Program-made: the position numbers and the translations under genes
Shown: positions 1-9,185 of the stretch, piece by piece
How positions within the stretch are numbered: the first letter of the stretch is position 1
Layout: every line of letters begins with the position of its first letter
NCBI RefSeq assembly: GCF_017592825.1
Contig: NZ_JAGFMD010000009.1
Location: forward strand, 145,439 to 209,438
Source: Roseivirga sp. E12
GTDB taxonomy: Bacteria; Bacteroidota; Bacteroidia; Cytophagales; Cyclobacteriaceae
DNA length: 64,000 nt
Direction of reading: 5' to 3'
The notes under the pieces: model-generated
Told to the model about the DNA's origin: nothing
Databases searched by the model: none
Seen by the model: the letters and a program-made list of their open reading frames with translations, nothing else

Positions 1-2
1 AG

Positions 3-569
3 TTATTGTGAAATTCGTGTGATTCTAGCCTCTAATCGAATGATCCGATTAGCATCAATTTTAATATTTCTTACACCATTGATTCCACCGATACTGTTTC
101 TATATCCGGTAAGACCAAAGGCCATGTTAGAAGGAATAAAGGCCTCGACTTCTCCCCGTAAACCAATTAACTGGGCAATATCATAAATAGCTTCTAATGG
201 CCTTTTATTAGGAAAATCATAAACTCTAATCCGATACGGGTTAGAGTAGTATGGTGGCTTAATACCTTCTCTCAGCTCAACACTCCTATCAGTACTAAAA
301 TAGAGTGTCCCGTCTAGGTCATAGACACTAAGATCAAATTCAACCCAATCCAAATCCTGAGCCCGCATATCATCATTACCCTCCGAAATAACTTTGTAAA
401 AGAACCCTTTGGGGTGCTCTTCTACAGACAGATCATTCTCCTGAAGGTAGTTTTGAATCATTGCGGTTTCTTCCGACAGCAATCGATCAAAGTCATATAT
501 CTCTTCGGTTCCACAAGCAGTAATCAGGAGCCAGAGAAAAGTCAGGTTGAATAGGGGTTTCTTAGTCAT
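3..569 (-). CDS. FKBP-like peptidyl-prolyl isomerase-type lipoprotein
   Basis: The start is placed at the ATG at 567-569, because the residues encoded upstream look like read-through of the neighbouring gene and a signal sequence begins here. An N-terminal hydrophobic stretch ends in the lipobox LITAC, so the protein is probably an outer-membrane or periplasmic lipoprotein. The C-terminal half carries an FKBP-like ending (residues LIGLRGEVEAFIPS, then AFGLTGYR, then a strand resembling the last FKBP strand), but the active-site aromatic residues are poorly conserved, so isomerase activity is uncertain. The start overlaps the stop of the upstream barrel gene by 8 bp, making it the last gene of the sigma-factor operon. 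It is probably an envelope folding or structural protein. Confidence 0.7.
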   Translation of the reverse strand: MTKKPLFNLTFLWLLITACGTEEIYDFDRLLSEETAMIQNYLQENDLSVEEHPKGFFYKVISEGNDDMRAQDLDWVEFDLSVYDLDGTLYFSTDRSVELREGIKPPYYSNPYRIRVYDFPNKRPLEAIYDIAQLIGLRGEVEAFIPSNMAFGLTGYRNSIGGINGVRNIKIDANRIIRLEARITRISQ

Positions 570-1428
570 TTTTAATACGTTTTCTTTTACTAAAATCGAA
601 TCCAATAAAGAGATTGAACTCATATACAGCATCTTTATGGAAGTGTCTGAAGTCAGTATCAACACCAGGTAATCGCCCCCCTATGCCCAATTGTAATTCG
701 GCCCATAAGGAGCCTAGCAGCGGCCTTTGGACACCCCAGCCGATCATATAGTAGGCTGGCCTTACCATTAGCCTTCTATCATCAGTAATATTTATCAACT
801 GACCATTGCCTAGTTCTGATGTAGGTGGTGAAATATTAAATATTCTTTCACGTGTGAAGGCGAATGCATCTTTAATTTTGAATGAGAAGTAGGGACTTGT
901 AAAATTGTTACCACTGGCTTTTAGAGACAATCGTCTTTTCTGCTGATAAAAGAATTTGAAGTAAAGATCAGTAGTAAATATGTTGGTGAAATATGATCCA
1001 TGGTTCCAGGAGGACCCAAAAAGATGCACTTGCCTTCCCAGCTCACCAGCAGTTAAGCGGTAATCATAACCTTTATTACCAACCCCATAGAGTCTAAGTA
1101 CCCCCTCAGCTCCAATGGCAAACTGCGGACTAAATATTTTCCTATCGTATCTTAATAACAACCTCAAACCCGGGCTTTCTACTCTGGTATCGCCAGGTAT
1201 AGTCAAAAATGTTGGAGTAAATCCTACTCTGAAAAGTTCTTTGCGCTCCCACCTACTCGTATACTTGAATATTTGCTTTAAGCGATATTCAACCCTTGAA
1301 CCTTCTGCTTTATCCATAAGGTTAGAAGACAGGATAACCTCCTCCTTCTTTTTCAAGGTGTCCTGCTGTGAAAAGCAATTACACAAAATGACCACTAGCA
1401 TAATGGACGTATATAAAAAGCTTCTCAT
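562..1428 (-). CDS. Outer-membrane beta-barrel-like protein, unknown function
   Basis: A 288-residue protein with an N-terminal signal peptide (hydrophobic residues about 5-18, then FSQQD) and a mature part with alternating aromatic and polar residues typical of membrane beta-strands, for example repeated short segments such as RLLLRYDRK and ELQLGIGG. It ends with a Phe-containing strand followed by a basic tail. No named family was recognised. It lies 3 bp after the upstream DUF4097-like gene and overlaps the downstream FKBP-like lipoprotein by 8 bp, so it is co-transcribed with the sigma factor operon. Outer-membrane location is inferred from composition, not from a domain match. Confidence 0.65.
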   Translation of the reverse strand: MRSFLYTSIMLVVILCNCFSQQDTLKKKEEVILSSNLMDKAEGSRVEYRLKQIFKYTSRWERKELFRVGFTPTFLTIPGDTRVESPGLRLLLRYDRKIFSPQFAIGAEGVLRLYGVGNKGYDYRLTAGELGRQVHLFGSSWNHGSYFTNIFTTDLYFKFFYQQKRRLSLKASGNNFTSPYFSFKIKDAFAFTRERIFNISPPTSELGNGQLINITDDRRLMVRPAYYMIGWGVQRPLLGSLWAELQLGIGGRLPGVDTDFRHFHKDAVYEFNLFIGFDFSKRKRIKND

Positions 1429-1431
1429 ATT

Positions 1432-2358
1432 CTAATTATTGCTTTGGTTAAAGGCCATTATGGATACAGGATATAGCAAATTGGTGATGTTGATATTTGC
1501 CTTATTTAATCCATTTCGTTTTTGGAAGTGAAATTCACTTTTGCTCTCATTCGACTTGACAAAATTAGATTCGGTATTCGGCAAGTTGATATAAGAAGAG
1601 TTAACTCTTACATCGTAGTTGAAGGCATTGAGCGAGTTGACAAATACGTCTACTTTGCCATGTCTTGACTCTACTCCCAATGACTTGAGCATAGGTGATG
1701 GATGAAGTTGAATATCCCCATAGTTGTTCTTAATATCTGCCTGCCCGGCAAACTCTTTGAACTCGATATCACTCCTCTTCACATTGACACTTAGTAATGC
1801 ATCAAAATTTTTACCTCTGAACTCACTGTATTCACCCTTTGCAATTATTTCCCCAAAGAGTCTTTCAAAATTTACATCGCAGAATTTAACATCGAAAAGT
1901 ATGCTATTGAACAGATTTGCCGCACTGACAGTACCATACTGGTTATTGATCACCACTTTGGTATTAATGGGTACAAAAATCCTATATACTACACTCAGAC
2001 TACTTTTAATTCTTGATCTAGTACGGTTTGAAAAGAAAGAATTCTCAATGATATAACGTTCATCCTTTTTTGAAATCTTGTACTGAATGTATTCAAGCTC
2101 TTCCCTTGCTATTTCAAGCTTGGAATGCTTCGCCACCAAATCCATCTCAACCTTGATAAAGCTTTCGGCCCAGCCCATCACTTGCACTTCTGCTTTTTTG
2201 CCTTGAACCAGAATACCAGAGTCAAGTGGAGTTTCTAAGCGCTGTGAAATGGTCTTGGTCACTACTTTCACCATCTTTTGGGCCAGTCCTTCTGAAAGGG
2301 TCAAAAGCATCAAAAAAGTTGTTAACACAAATAGAAAAGATATATTTCGAACTCTCAT
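1432..2358 (-). CDS. Exported DUF4097-like / auto-transporter adhesin head-like protein
   Basis: A 308-residue secreted protein. Residues 1-26 form a signal peptide ending in GLAQ. The mature part is a series of short beta-strand repeats (for example VVINNQYGTVSAANLF and ADIKNNYGDIQLHPS) resembling the right-handed beta-helix of the DUF4097 / putative auto-transporter adhesin family of Bacteroidota. In this phylum such proteins are often encoded beside ECF sigma and anti-sigma genes, as here: the anti-sigma-like gene ends 1 bp upstream and the barrel gene starts 3 bp downstream. The role may be in envelope sensing or adhesion, which is inference from context. Confidence 0.7.
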   Translation of the reverse strand: MRVRNISFLFVLTTFLMLLTLSEGLAQKMVKVVTKTISQRLETPLDSGILVQGKKAEVQVMGWAESFIKVEMDLVAKHSKLEIAREELEYIQYKISKKDERYIIENSFFSNRTRSRIKSSLSVVYRIFVPINTKVVINNQYGTVSAANLFNSILFDVKFCDVNFERLFGEIIAKGEYSEFRGKNFDALLSVNVKRSDIEFKEFAGQADIKNNYGDIQLHPSPMLKSLGVESRHGKVDVFVNSLNAFNYDVRVNSSYINLPNTESNFVKSNESKSEFHFQKRNGLNKANINITNLLYPVSIMAFNQSNN

Positions 2359-2359
2359 T

Positions 2360-2878
2360 TCACCCTCTTAACAATGCCATAATTTCTCTTTTCACCTGAG
2401 CATTTTCACGCTCCAAACGACTCTTTGCCTTTATAAGGTATTGGTCATACCCTGTGTCATTAATTAACTCAACCATCTCCATGGCCTCTGACCGTAATGC
2501 CTGTAGTTGATCAAGCAATTGATGAAGACTTTCATCCTCACAAACTGCCTTTGTGTCTGCGCACTCCTCTGCCAAAAACTCGTCAAACGCTACATCTTCT
2601 ATTAAGTCTTCAGGCAAGAAACCTTCGAAAACACCCAACTCTTCCGAAAATTGAATATTTGCATCAGTCGAATCCCCATACCTCCAAAGGCCATAAGCAG
2701 AGACCAAAACCATCAATATCACGGCAGCAACAGCTCTATATGGCAACACCCTTTTTGTAGGGACCTCCATGCCCTTCAACTCCATTTCTATGCTTTCCCA
2801 AGTACCTTCTCTGGGAGATAAAACTGGTAAGTCTTCCACTGACTTCTTTAGGTTCTTATCCTTTGTTGTGTAATCCAT
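2360..2878 (-). CDS. Probable membrane anti-sigma factor
   Basis: A short protein with an acidic/basic cytoplasmic N-terminus, a single membrane segment at about residues 45-64 (AVAAVILMVLVSAYGLW), and a periplasmic C-terminus that is acidic and then predicted coiled coil (roughly residues 118-172). It lacks a zinc-binding HxxxCxxC motif. It directly follows and overlaps the ECF sigma gene, which is the usual position of an anti-sigma regulator. An in-frame GTG lies 6 bp upstream at 2882-2884; the ATG at 2876-2878 is preferred. Function as an anti-sigma factor is inferred from topology and position, since no family motif is visible. Confidence 0.7.
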   Translation of the reverse strand: MDYTTKDKNLKKSVEDLPVLSPREGTWESIEMELKGMEVPTKRVLPYRAVAAVILMVLVSAYGLWRYGDSTDANIQFSEELGVFEGFLPEDLIEDVAFDEFLAEECADTKAVCEDESLHQLLDQLQALRSEAMEMVELINDTGYDQYLIKAKSRLERENAQVKREIMALLRG

Positions 2879-3395
2879 AACCACTGTTATAAAGACTCCT
2901 TTTCAATAATTTTTTCGCATAGTGCAGCTGAGATTTCACAGTACCAATTTGAACGTTGATCATCTCCGAAACTTCCTTTTGTGAATATCCTTCTACCTCG
3001 ATAAGACAAAAGACTGCCCTACACTTATCAGGCAACGAAGCCATCATCTTGGCAAGCATTTCACCAGTGAGTGTATCATCAAACTGCACCGGATCCTCGA
3101 TGTTCTCGTCCACCTCTAAATGAAGGTGCAACCCTCTAAGCTCCTTAAGCGCAGAACGAACGACAATTGTCTTAATCCATCCTGCCAGAGAGCCATTACC
3201 CTTGTATTTCGATAAGTTGATGAATACCTTGACGAAGGCTTCTTGAAGCACGTCATGTGCAACATCGACATCGTTTGTGATCCTATACGCTGTAGAGAAC
3301 ATTGCTACTTTGTATTGCTCATAAAGTACGCGTTGCCCCATCCGATCATTCCGGATGCACTTTTTTATAAGACGTTTTTCTTCAACAGGTGTCAC
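2856..3395 (-). CDS. ECF-type RNA polymerase sigma-70 factor
   Basis: A 179-residue ECF sigma factor. Region 2 is at about residues 22-90 (AYRITNDVDVAHDVLQEAF is the characteristic stretch, followed by LAGWIKTIV) and region 4 at about residues 115-170 (SLPDKCRAVF, then the helix-turn-helix EVSEMINVQIGTVKSQLH). The start is a GTG at 3393-3395; no ATG upstream keeps region 2 intact. It is first in a five-gene operon with overlapping or nearly abutting genes ending at position 3, which predicts that it controls envelope genes and its own operon. It is close in length to other Bacteroidota ECF factors. Confidence 0.93.
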   Translation of the reverse strand: MTPVEEKRLIKKCIRNDRMGQRVLYEQYKVAMFSTAYRITNDVDVAHDVLQEAFVKVFINLSKYKGNGSLAGWIKTIVVRSALKELRGLHLHLEVDENIEDPVQFDDTLTGEMLAKMMASLPDKCRAVFCLIEVEGYSQKEVSEMINVQIGTVKSQLHYAKKLLKRSLYNSGYGLHNKG

Positions 3396-3469
3396 TCAAC
3401 TATGCTTTCTAATAGCAAGTGTATTATAGCGAGTAAAAGGTTGGAAAGGAAATTGGGATTTTTGGAAAA

Positions 3470-4057
3470 TCAGTGCAAAGCAGGCCTAATCTTTAAACCA
3501 GCCAAAATCTTAGCTTCTTTCTGCATAAGGTCTTCGAGCTTAGTGTAGACTAGATCTTCATCAAAGTAGTTCAGTGCAAGTTTAACGTAGATATTGCCGT
3601 GCTTAGCTTCTGATATCCAGAGCTCTTTGTAAAACTTTTTTAAGACAGGATCTTCGATATTATCTGCAACCAACTTAAACCGTTCGCAACCGCGACATTC
3701 AATTACTGAACCCAACAGAAGTCGTATTAAGAAACGAGAATCAGAAGAGCCTCCCTTAGCTTCTTCCATCAATTGATGTATGTATATGTCAGGCTCCATT
3801 TTAGCAGGTAATGGCACATTCTTCTGTTTCATCACCTCATAAACTTGCTGAAAGTGTTCTAACTCTTCCAAAGCTGTATCGATGAGATCAGGAATGATGA
3901 AGTCTCTATCGGGGTATTTGGCAATAAGACTCATAGCCATTGCCGAGGCCTTCCGCTCACAATCAGCGTGGTCTTGCAAAAAGGAAGGGAAATCATTCAT
4001 TACTGCATCAACCCACGCTTGTGATGATGCGCTTAATACTTCAACAGAATACTTCAT
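3470..4057 (-). CDS. miaE: tRNA-(ms2io6A)-hydroxylase-type di-iron protein (MiaE family)
   Basis: A 195-residue ferritin-like di-iron protein matching the MiaE family, which hydroxylates the isopentenyl group of ms2i6A at position 37 of tRNAs. Visible metal-ligand motifs are ELEHFQ (about residues 68-73), ECRGCERF (about 118-125) and SEAKHG (about 149-154), arranged as two ExxH pairs. Length fits the family. It is a soluble cytoplasmic enzyme and stands alone between the sigma operon and an FKBP lipoprotein gene, with separate intergenic spaces on both sides. Confidence 0.88.
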   Translation of the reverse strand: MKYSVEVLSASSQAWVDAVMNDFPSFLQDHADCERKASAMAMSLIAKYPDRDFIIPDLIDTALEELEHFQQVYEVMKQKNVPLPAKMEPDIYIHQLMEEAKGGSSDSRFLIRLLLGSVIECRGCERFKLVADNIEDPVLKKFYKELWISEAKHGNIYVKLALNYFDEDLVYTKLEDLMQKEAKILAGLKIRPALH

Positions 4058-4119
4058 TCAATTATAGGATTGCTCCGAGGTATATAAAGCCCAACTCGGA
4101 AGAATAAATGTAATTGAAA

Positions 4120-4635
4120 TCAGAATATTTCTAGCACTTTAAGTCTTATCCTGAGTATCGCATTACTTTCCAAACCAAAACCAGGGGTGTTTCTATAGGC
4201 TAGTGTGGACGGAACATAGAATGTGCCTTCGGCATTTGTATTTAAAAGTCTAGTTGCTATTTCATAGCCGTCAATTATGTAACCACCTCCGAGTAGAAAT
4301 TCAAAGCGATCGTAAGTTTTACCAGGTGTGTAGATGCCATTGGCTCGAGCGAGATCTTCATTTGTCGTATCTATAAGTCGGCCTTCTAGCGTGTAAATAT
4401 CATATTGGGTAGCTACAGAATCTTCTGCTACCGGAAAGTCTCCCTGTCCCGGGTTGTCAATGGTATATCTAATTCCACTAGGGTGAATAACCACTGCTTG
4501 ACCATTATTAGCTAAGTGTGCATCTATTAAATTCAGGTCCGTTTGTAACTGTACAATTGGATCATAAGGTTCGGCATCATCATTATTGCAAGAGTATATT
4601 AGAACCAGGCTAGCGATTAACAGTAGTTTTTTCAT
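4120..4635 (-). CDS. FKBP-type peptidyl-prolyl isomerase-like lipoprotein
   Basis: A 171-residue lipoprotein. The signal sequence ends with lipobox IYSC (Cys16), followed by an acidic NNDDAEP stretch. The remainder is FKBP-like: residues about 55-75 (SGIRYTI, then a Gly/Asp loop), a region DRFEFLLGGGYIIDGYEIA that matches the FKBP segment before the active-site helix, and FYVPSTLAYRN near the end, equivalent to the usual IPs-LAYG motif. It is similar in layout to the lipoprotein at the left edge of the window but is a separate gene. It probably acts as a periplasmic folding catalyst, though several active-site aromatics are absent. Confidence 0.78.
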   Translation of the reverse strand: MKKLLLIASLVLIYSCNNDDAEPYDPIVQLQTDLNLIDAHLANNGQAVVIHPSGIRYTIDNPGQGDFPVAEDSVATQYDIYTLEGRLIDTTNEDLARANGIYTPGKTYDRFEFLLGGGYIIDGYEIATRLLNTNAEGTFYVPSTLAYRNTPGFGLESNAILRIRLKVLEIF

Positions 4636-4751
4636 TGCGTTTTGTTTTGATTACGAATTGAAGTACGCTAATCTCGTTTTTGATCATCAATGGTATAGCG
4701 TTAAACTTTGTAAATGGAACTGTTAAAAAAAGTCAATTTGGTTGGACATAA

Positions 4752-5996
4752 ATGAGTACTCCGAACAAGGTCCATATCGACAATTACTTCAAAAGGTTTG
4801 CAGTTAGAGCACCAATCATTCTGGAGCCATTGTCCTCACTTTGTCAAATGATCATTGTGATTCCCTGTCATAATGAGTCCGATTTGATAGGAACGCTTCG
4901 ATCCTTACTAGATAGCGATCGACCAAGTTTCCCAGTAGAGGTAATCACTATTGTCAACCAAAGTGTTGACTGTCAAAATCATGAAGTGGTCCAACAGAAC
5001 CGTAATACCATCAAAGCATTTACAGAATGGAACAAGTCTGTTAATAGAGATGACATTACATTCCAAATCATTAAAGCGCTGGACATGCCGAAAAAGCAGG
5101 CGGGGGTTGGGCTAGCCAGAAAGATAGGAATGGATGAAGCTCTGAGACGATTCGACTCTATCGGTGTCAATGGAACCATAGTATGCCTAGATGCTGACTG
5201 TAGGGTATCAAAAAATTATTTAAGTGAAATAGAAAAGCAGTTCACTAATTCTAATGCAGGGCTGGGCGAAGTTCATTTCGAACACCAATTCGAGCATGAA
5301 AGCAATGATAAGCTCAGAAAAGGGATCATCAATTATGAGCTCTTTTTATACTACTATGTAGAAGGACTGAAGTTTTCGGGTTATCCTTTCGCTATCCAAA
5401 CTATTGGTTCATGTATGCTAGTAAAAGCATCTACTTACGCCAAGCATGGTGGCATGAACAAACGTAAGGCGGGAGAAGACTTTTACTTTTTACATAAAAT
5501 TATACCTCATGAAAAATTTGTCGAGGTAATGGGAGCATCTGTTTATCCCTCATGTAGAACCTCTGATCGCGTACCTTTTGGTACAGGTAAAGCTCAACAA
5601 GATTGGCTTGACCAAGCATCTGAAGATTATCTCACCTATGATCCCAAAGTATTTGATGAACTCAAGACTTTGATCGATTCAGTAGATCAGTTTTTTGAAA
5701 GTGCAGTCATGACTGTAATAAAGCAACTCCCCTCAATTCCGAGGGCCTTTGTGCAAACACATGAATTTGAAGCCAAGATTGAGTTGATCAAATCAAACTG
5801 CAAGGATATAGGACAGTTTAGAAAACAGTTCTTCATCTGGTTTGACGGCTTTCTGTGTATGAAGTTCGTTCACTTTGTGAGGGATAGTTATTATGAGAAT
5901 ATTCCGATCGTCTTTGCTGCTAATAGGTTATTGAAATTAGACTTGGACAATGAAATTATGCTTCTTACGCAATTTCGGGAACAAGCTCTTCACTAA
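4752..5996 (+). CDS. Family 2 glycosyltransferase, cytoplasmic
   Basis: A 414-residue protein with a GT-A fold at about residues 30-270: the nucleotide-binding strand MIIVIPCHNES, then a Lys/Arg-rich loop, then the DxD motif in IVCLDADCRVS (about residue 145) that binds nucleotide-sugar and metal. No membrane segment or signal peptide is visible, so it acts in the cytoplasm or at the inner face. The final approximately 100 residues are not recognised. The 3' end overlaps the convergent RND gene by 32 bp. The acceptor is unknown and there is no polysaccharide cluster nearby. Confidence 0.85.
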   Translation: MSTPNKVHIDNYFKRFAVRAPIILEPLSSLCQMIIVIPCHNESDLIGTLRSLLDSDRPSFPVEVITIVNQSVDCQNHEVVQQNRNTIKAFTEWNKSVNRDDITFQIIKALDMPKKQAGVGLARKIGMDEALRRFDSIGVNGTIVCLDADCRVSKNYLSEIEKQFTNSNAGLGEVHFEHQFEHESNDKLRKGIINYELFLYYYVEGLKFSGYPFAIQTIGSCMLVKASTYAKHGGMNKRKAGEDFYFLHKIIPHEKFVEVMGASVYPSCRTSDRVPFGTGKAQQDWLDQASEDYLTYDPKVFDELKTLIDSVDQFFESAVMTVIKQLPSIPRAFVQTHEFEAKIELIKSNCKDIGQFRKQFFIWFDGFLCMKFVHFVRDSYYENIPIVFAANRLLKLDLDNEIMLLTQFREQALH

Positions 5997-8900
5997 CCGA
6001 AGACTTTGATTTCTTCCTTGAAAGAAAAACTGGGAGACAAACAAACACTGCAATTATAGAGAAGATAAGCCCCCCTATCGTACCGATGGCCAGTGAAAAC
6101 CAAAAGACTTCATTTTCACCTTCAAGTAAGAACGGAATCAGGCCAAAACAAGTGGAGAGAATTGTGAGAAGTATAGGCTGGGCCTTTCCCACAACCGCTT
6201 TCAGAATAGCCCTATTCTCATTCTTTAATCTCGAATTATTGAAATCATTAACGATAAAAATTGAGGCATTGACAACCAAACCACCTAGCAATATAAAGGC
6301 AGCATAACCGCCATTGTCCATAGGAAAATCAAAGAGGCTAAAAATCAAAAACAGGCCAATAAAGGAAATAGGAATAGTTACGATGATGTTAAACGGCTGC
6401 TTTAGGTTTTCGAAAAGAATGGAGCAAATGAAGAAGATACCAACGATCAGTACTAATAAAATCCCATATTGTCTTTTTTCTCTCTGAAAACTGAAGTAGT
6501 TATCCTGCGTTTCAACGACATAACCCACGGGAATTTCAGCATTCATTTCTTTAATCTTTTCATCTCGATGCCTTTGAGCAAACTTGAAAGAACCATTATA
6601 ATCATAGGTGAGTGCTCTTAAATACTGTCTGTCTTCTTTGTGAATTTCATTTGCTGTTCGCTCAAAAGACAAGGAAGCGTAGTCTTTTATTTTAATAAAC
6701 CGTCCTGTGTCCAATGGAAGAGACTGCTCGGTCAAGTCATATTTTGAAAAGGCTTCGGCATTACTAGCCTTGATATAAACTGGCAATCTTTCATTGTTAT
6801 AATTGGCGGCTGCCGAAGAATTACCAGGCATAGGCTCTGTTAAGTCAGATAACATTCTTAAAATATCTCCTCTATTGATGCCAGCCGTTGCCAAGCGATC
6901 GATATCAAAATCAAGGACATACTCACTGGTATTTTGGCTACGCCAGCTGACCTGTGCGTTAGTATTGACCTCATTGACTCGAATATGTTCTTCGAGTTTA
7001 TCAGCCATCAATTCCGCCTGTCTTTCGAGTTCATCGAAATTGTATCCTTTCATTTTAACACGCATACTCGGTGTTTCACCCCGCTCTCCTCCGGCACTAA
7101 AACCTTGTCCCACACCTGTAATGGACCACGCTACACCTGTGAGATCGATAGATCGCGCCTGGAGTCTTCCCTTTAATTGATAAGGTAAGGCCGAGGTTTC
7201 ATATGCATCGGTAAAAGTGATTTGGGTAGTCGCATAACCTCGAGAAACGTTGGTAATGAATTTATCAACCCCCTCAATTCCGACTAGATACTCCTCTACT
7301 TTTGAGATTACAAAGTTGGCATCGTCCAAGGTAGTACCGAAAGGCAGTCTGGCACTGACGTTGAGTCTGGTTTGCTGAGGAGAACCATATCTAAAACCGG
7401 CATATACTTCGTTGACGAACTTACGTAGTGCACCACCTAATACTTTGTCGGTGACAGGTCTAATCTCATCTTGATACTTGTCGCTTCCAATCGTTTTATT
7501 ATACCACTCTTGACCTTCCCATTGTACCGGTAGCTTAAACACAGGTAAGCCAAAACCCAAGACTACAATGACAATGAATGCTTTCCTGTATTTTACCACA
7601 AAAGCAATTGATTTCATATAAGCCTTAAACCACCTTACCTTTCTTCGAAGTCTATGATAAGTCTGAATACGGCCCATGGAGAGTCGTTCTTTGAAAAGAA
7701 GGGTGTAAAGTGAAGGAGTAAAGAATAAAGCGATGAGTAATGAGACACCAAGATTGATCGCCACTACTATTGAGAAATCGGTCAAATCTCTTCGTTCATC
7801 TTCTGGCAGTAACAATACGAGTAAAAGGGCCATAATAGTAGTCAACGATGCGGCTAAAAGAGCCAGGAAAATCTTAGCATTCTTTTTTCGGTGCATGTGG
7901 TCTAACATCACTATAGCATTGTCCACAATCAGACCAAAGGAAATGGTAACACCAGCAATGGAGTACATGTGCAGCTCCACTTTCAATGCGTAAACAATAA
8001 TGACAGTCAGACACAAGTTGACAATGATTCCTAAAAAGAGAGTGAAGAGGTATTTGGGGTTTCGGTTAATCAAAAAGATGAAGACAACCAGAATGAGTAC
8101 TGAAAGGCCTGTCCTTATATAGATTTTGTTCATCTCCTTGGCCAAAAACTCAGTATCATCGTTTTCTAAAATAATTTCAACCCCTTCAGGTAAACCATCC
8201 TCCAATTGATTGATCGTCTCCTTAACTTCTGCCGCCAGCAAAACTTTATTTACCCCTTCTCTAGCATATATACTCAGATAAACAGCATTTCGGCCATTTA
8301 TTCGTCTGTAGGAGTTTGGCTTTTGTTCCTCTAAATACAAGCGAGCAACATCCTTCAATGCGATTGCCTTGCCCTCGATAATTGCTATATCAATGCTCTC
8401 TAATGCCTGCATATCTGGAATTTGACCAGAGGTTTTCAAGAAGTATTGCTGCCCATTAGACATTGCTGCCATCCCTGCATAAACAGCATCATTCATTGAA
8501 TTAAGTGCAGTAGTAATCTGAGCTTTGGTCAGGTTATACCGAATCAAGGTAGGCACATCAAAGTCAATCGTGATTTGCAAAGAATTGCCATCCGTCACAT
8601 CCACCTGTTTCAAATCTCTGAGCTGTGAAAGTGGCTTCTTCACAAACTCTTCTACATCCTGCTGCAACTTATAAGAAGCGTATGGCCCGTTGATAGAATA
8701 GGAAAGTATGGCTCGTTCAGCCTCGTTCTGATTCTCACCACCCCGCTGTTCAATACGAGGATAGGACATGTTTTCGGGAAGCTTCCTGTAAATATTCCTG
8801 ATGATGGTGCTTACCTCAAATTTTCTAAAGTCAACATCAACGCCCTTATCGAAGGATATTTCTATTGACCCTCCATTATATTTAGACACGCTCGTCACCT

Positions 8901-9123
8901 TATTGGTCCCTTCAAGCTGCGAAAGCGCATTTTCCAAAGGTGAGGTAGCAAGCCGCTCCACAATATCCGGGGAGGAGTTAGGGAGGCTGTAAGTAATTGT
9001 AATTGCTGGTTTGACGTAAGTCGGTGTAAAATTAACACTCAGTCTAGGAATCAAGGCAATTCCTATAATGGCCAAAACCAAAAAAGCAACAATAACTCTG
9101 AAAGGCCGATTAATAAAAGGCAT
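5965..9123 (-). CDS. RND-family efflux permease (first of two)
   Basis: A 1052-residue inner-membrane pump of the AcrB/MMPL-like RND superfamily. Residues about 8-28 form TM1; a large periplasmic loop follows; TM2-TM6 lie at about 330-470, including the proton-relay helix with GLIVDNAIVMLDH (one Asp where many drug pumps have Asp-Asp); a second periplasmic loop covers about 540-850; TM8-TM12 finish the protein. It is transcribed away from the adaptor gene, 62 bp apart, and probably shares the divergent control region. It shows only family-level similarity to the second RND protein at 10250-13285. Substrate unknown; no TolC gene is within the window. Confidence 0.92.
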   Translation of the reverse strand: MPFINRPFRVIVAFLVLAIIGIALIPRLSVNFTPTYVKPAITITYSLPNSSPDIVERLATSPLENALSQLEGTNKVTSVSKYNGGSIEISFDKGVDVDFRKFEVSTIIRNIYRKLPENMSYPRIEQRGGENQNEAERAILSYSINGPYASYKLQQDVEEFVKKPLSQLRDLKQVDVTDGNSLQITIDFDVPTLIRYNLTKAQITTALNSMNDAVYAGMAAMSNGQQYFLKTSGQIPDMQALESIDIAIIEGKAIALKDVARLYLEEQKPNSYRRINGRNAVYLSIYAREGVNKVLLAAEVKETINQLEDGLPEGVEIILENDDTEFLAKEMNKIYIRTGLSVLILVVFIFLINRNPKYLFTLFLGIIVNLCLTVIIVYALKVELHMYSIAGVTISFGLIVDNAIVMLDHMHRKKNAKIFLALLAASLTTIMALLLVLLLPEDERRDLTDFSIVVAINLGVSLLIALFFTPSLYTLLFKERLSMGRIQTYHRLRRKVRWFKAYMKSIAFVVKYRKAFIVIVVLGFGLPVFKLPVQWEGQEWYNKTIGSDKYQDEIRPVTDKVLGGALRKFVNEVYAGFRYGSPQQTRLNVSARLPFGTTLDDANFVISKVEEYLVGIEGVDKFITNVSRGYATTQITFTDAYETSALPYQLKGRLQARSIDLTGVAWSITGVGQGFSAGGERGETPSMRVKMKGYNFDELERQAELMADKLEEHIRVNEVNTNAQVSWRSQNTSEYVLDFDIDRLATAGINRGDILRMLSDLTEPMPGNSSAAANYNNERLPVYIKASNAEAFSKYDLTEQSLPLDTGRFIKIKDYASLSFERTANEIHKEDRQYLRALTYDYNGSFKFAQRHRDEKIKEMNAEIPVGYVVETQDNYFSFQREKRQYGILLVLIVGIFFICSILFENLKQPFNIIVTIPISFIGLFLIFSLFDFPMDNGGYAAFILLGGLVVNASIFIVNDFNNSRLKNENRAILKAVVGKAQPILLTILSTCFGLIPFLLEGENEVFWFSLAIGTIGGLIFSIIAVFVCLPVFLSRKKSKSSVSEELVPEIA

Positions 9124-9185
9124 CAGGTAATTTTACCGAAAAAATTGGTTTTTATTTCATTGGTTTAGCACTATTTTTAACCAAT

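Noticed and set aside
1115..1435. 106-codon plus-strand gene over the barrel gene
   Set aside because: Antisense shadow; the minus-strand product has a signal peptide and lies in a tightly spaced operon.
6803..7180. 125-codon plus-strand frame inside the RND gene
   Set aside because: Antisense shadow of a fully coding 1052-residue RND gene; codon pattern and domain motifs support the minus strand only.
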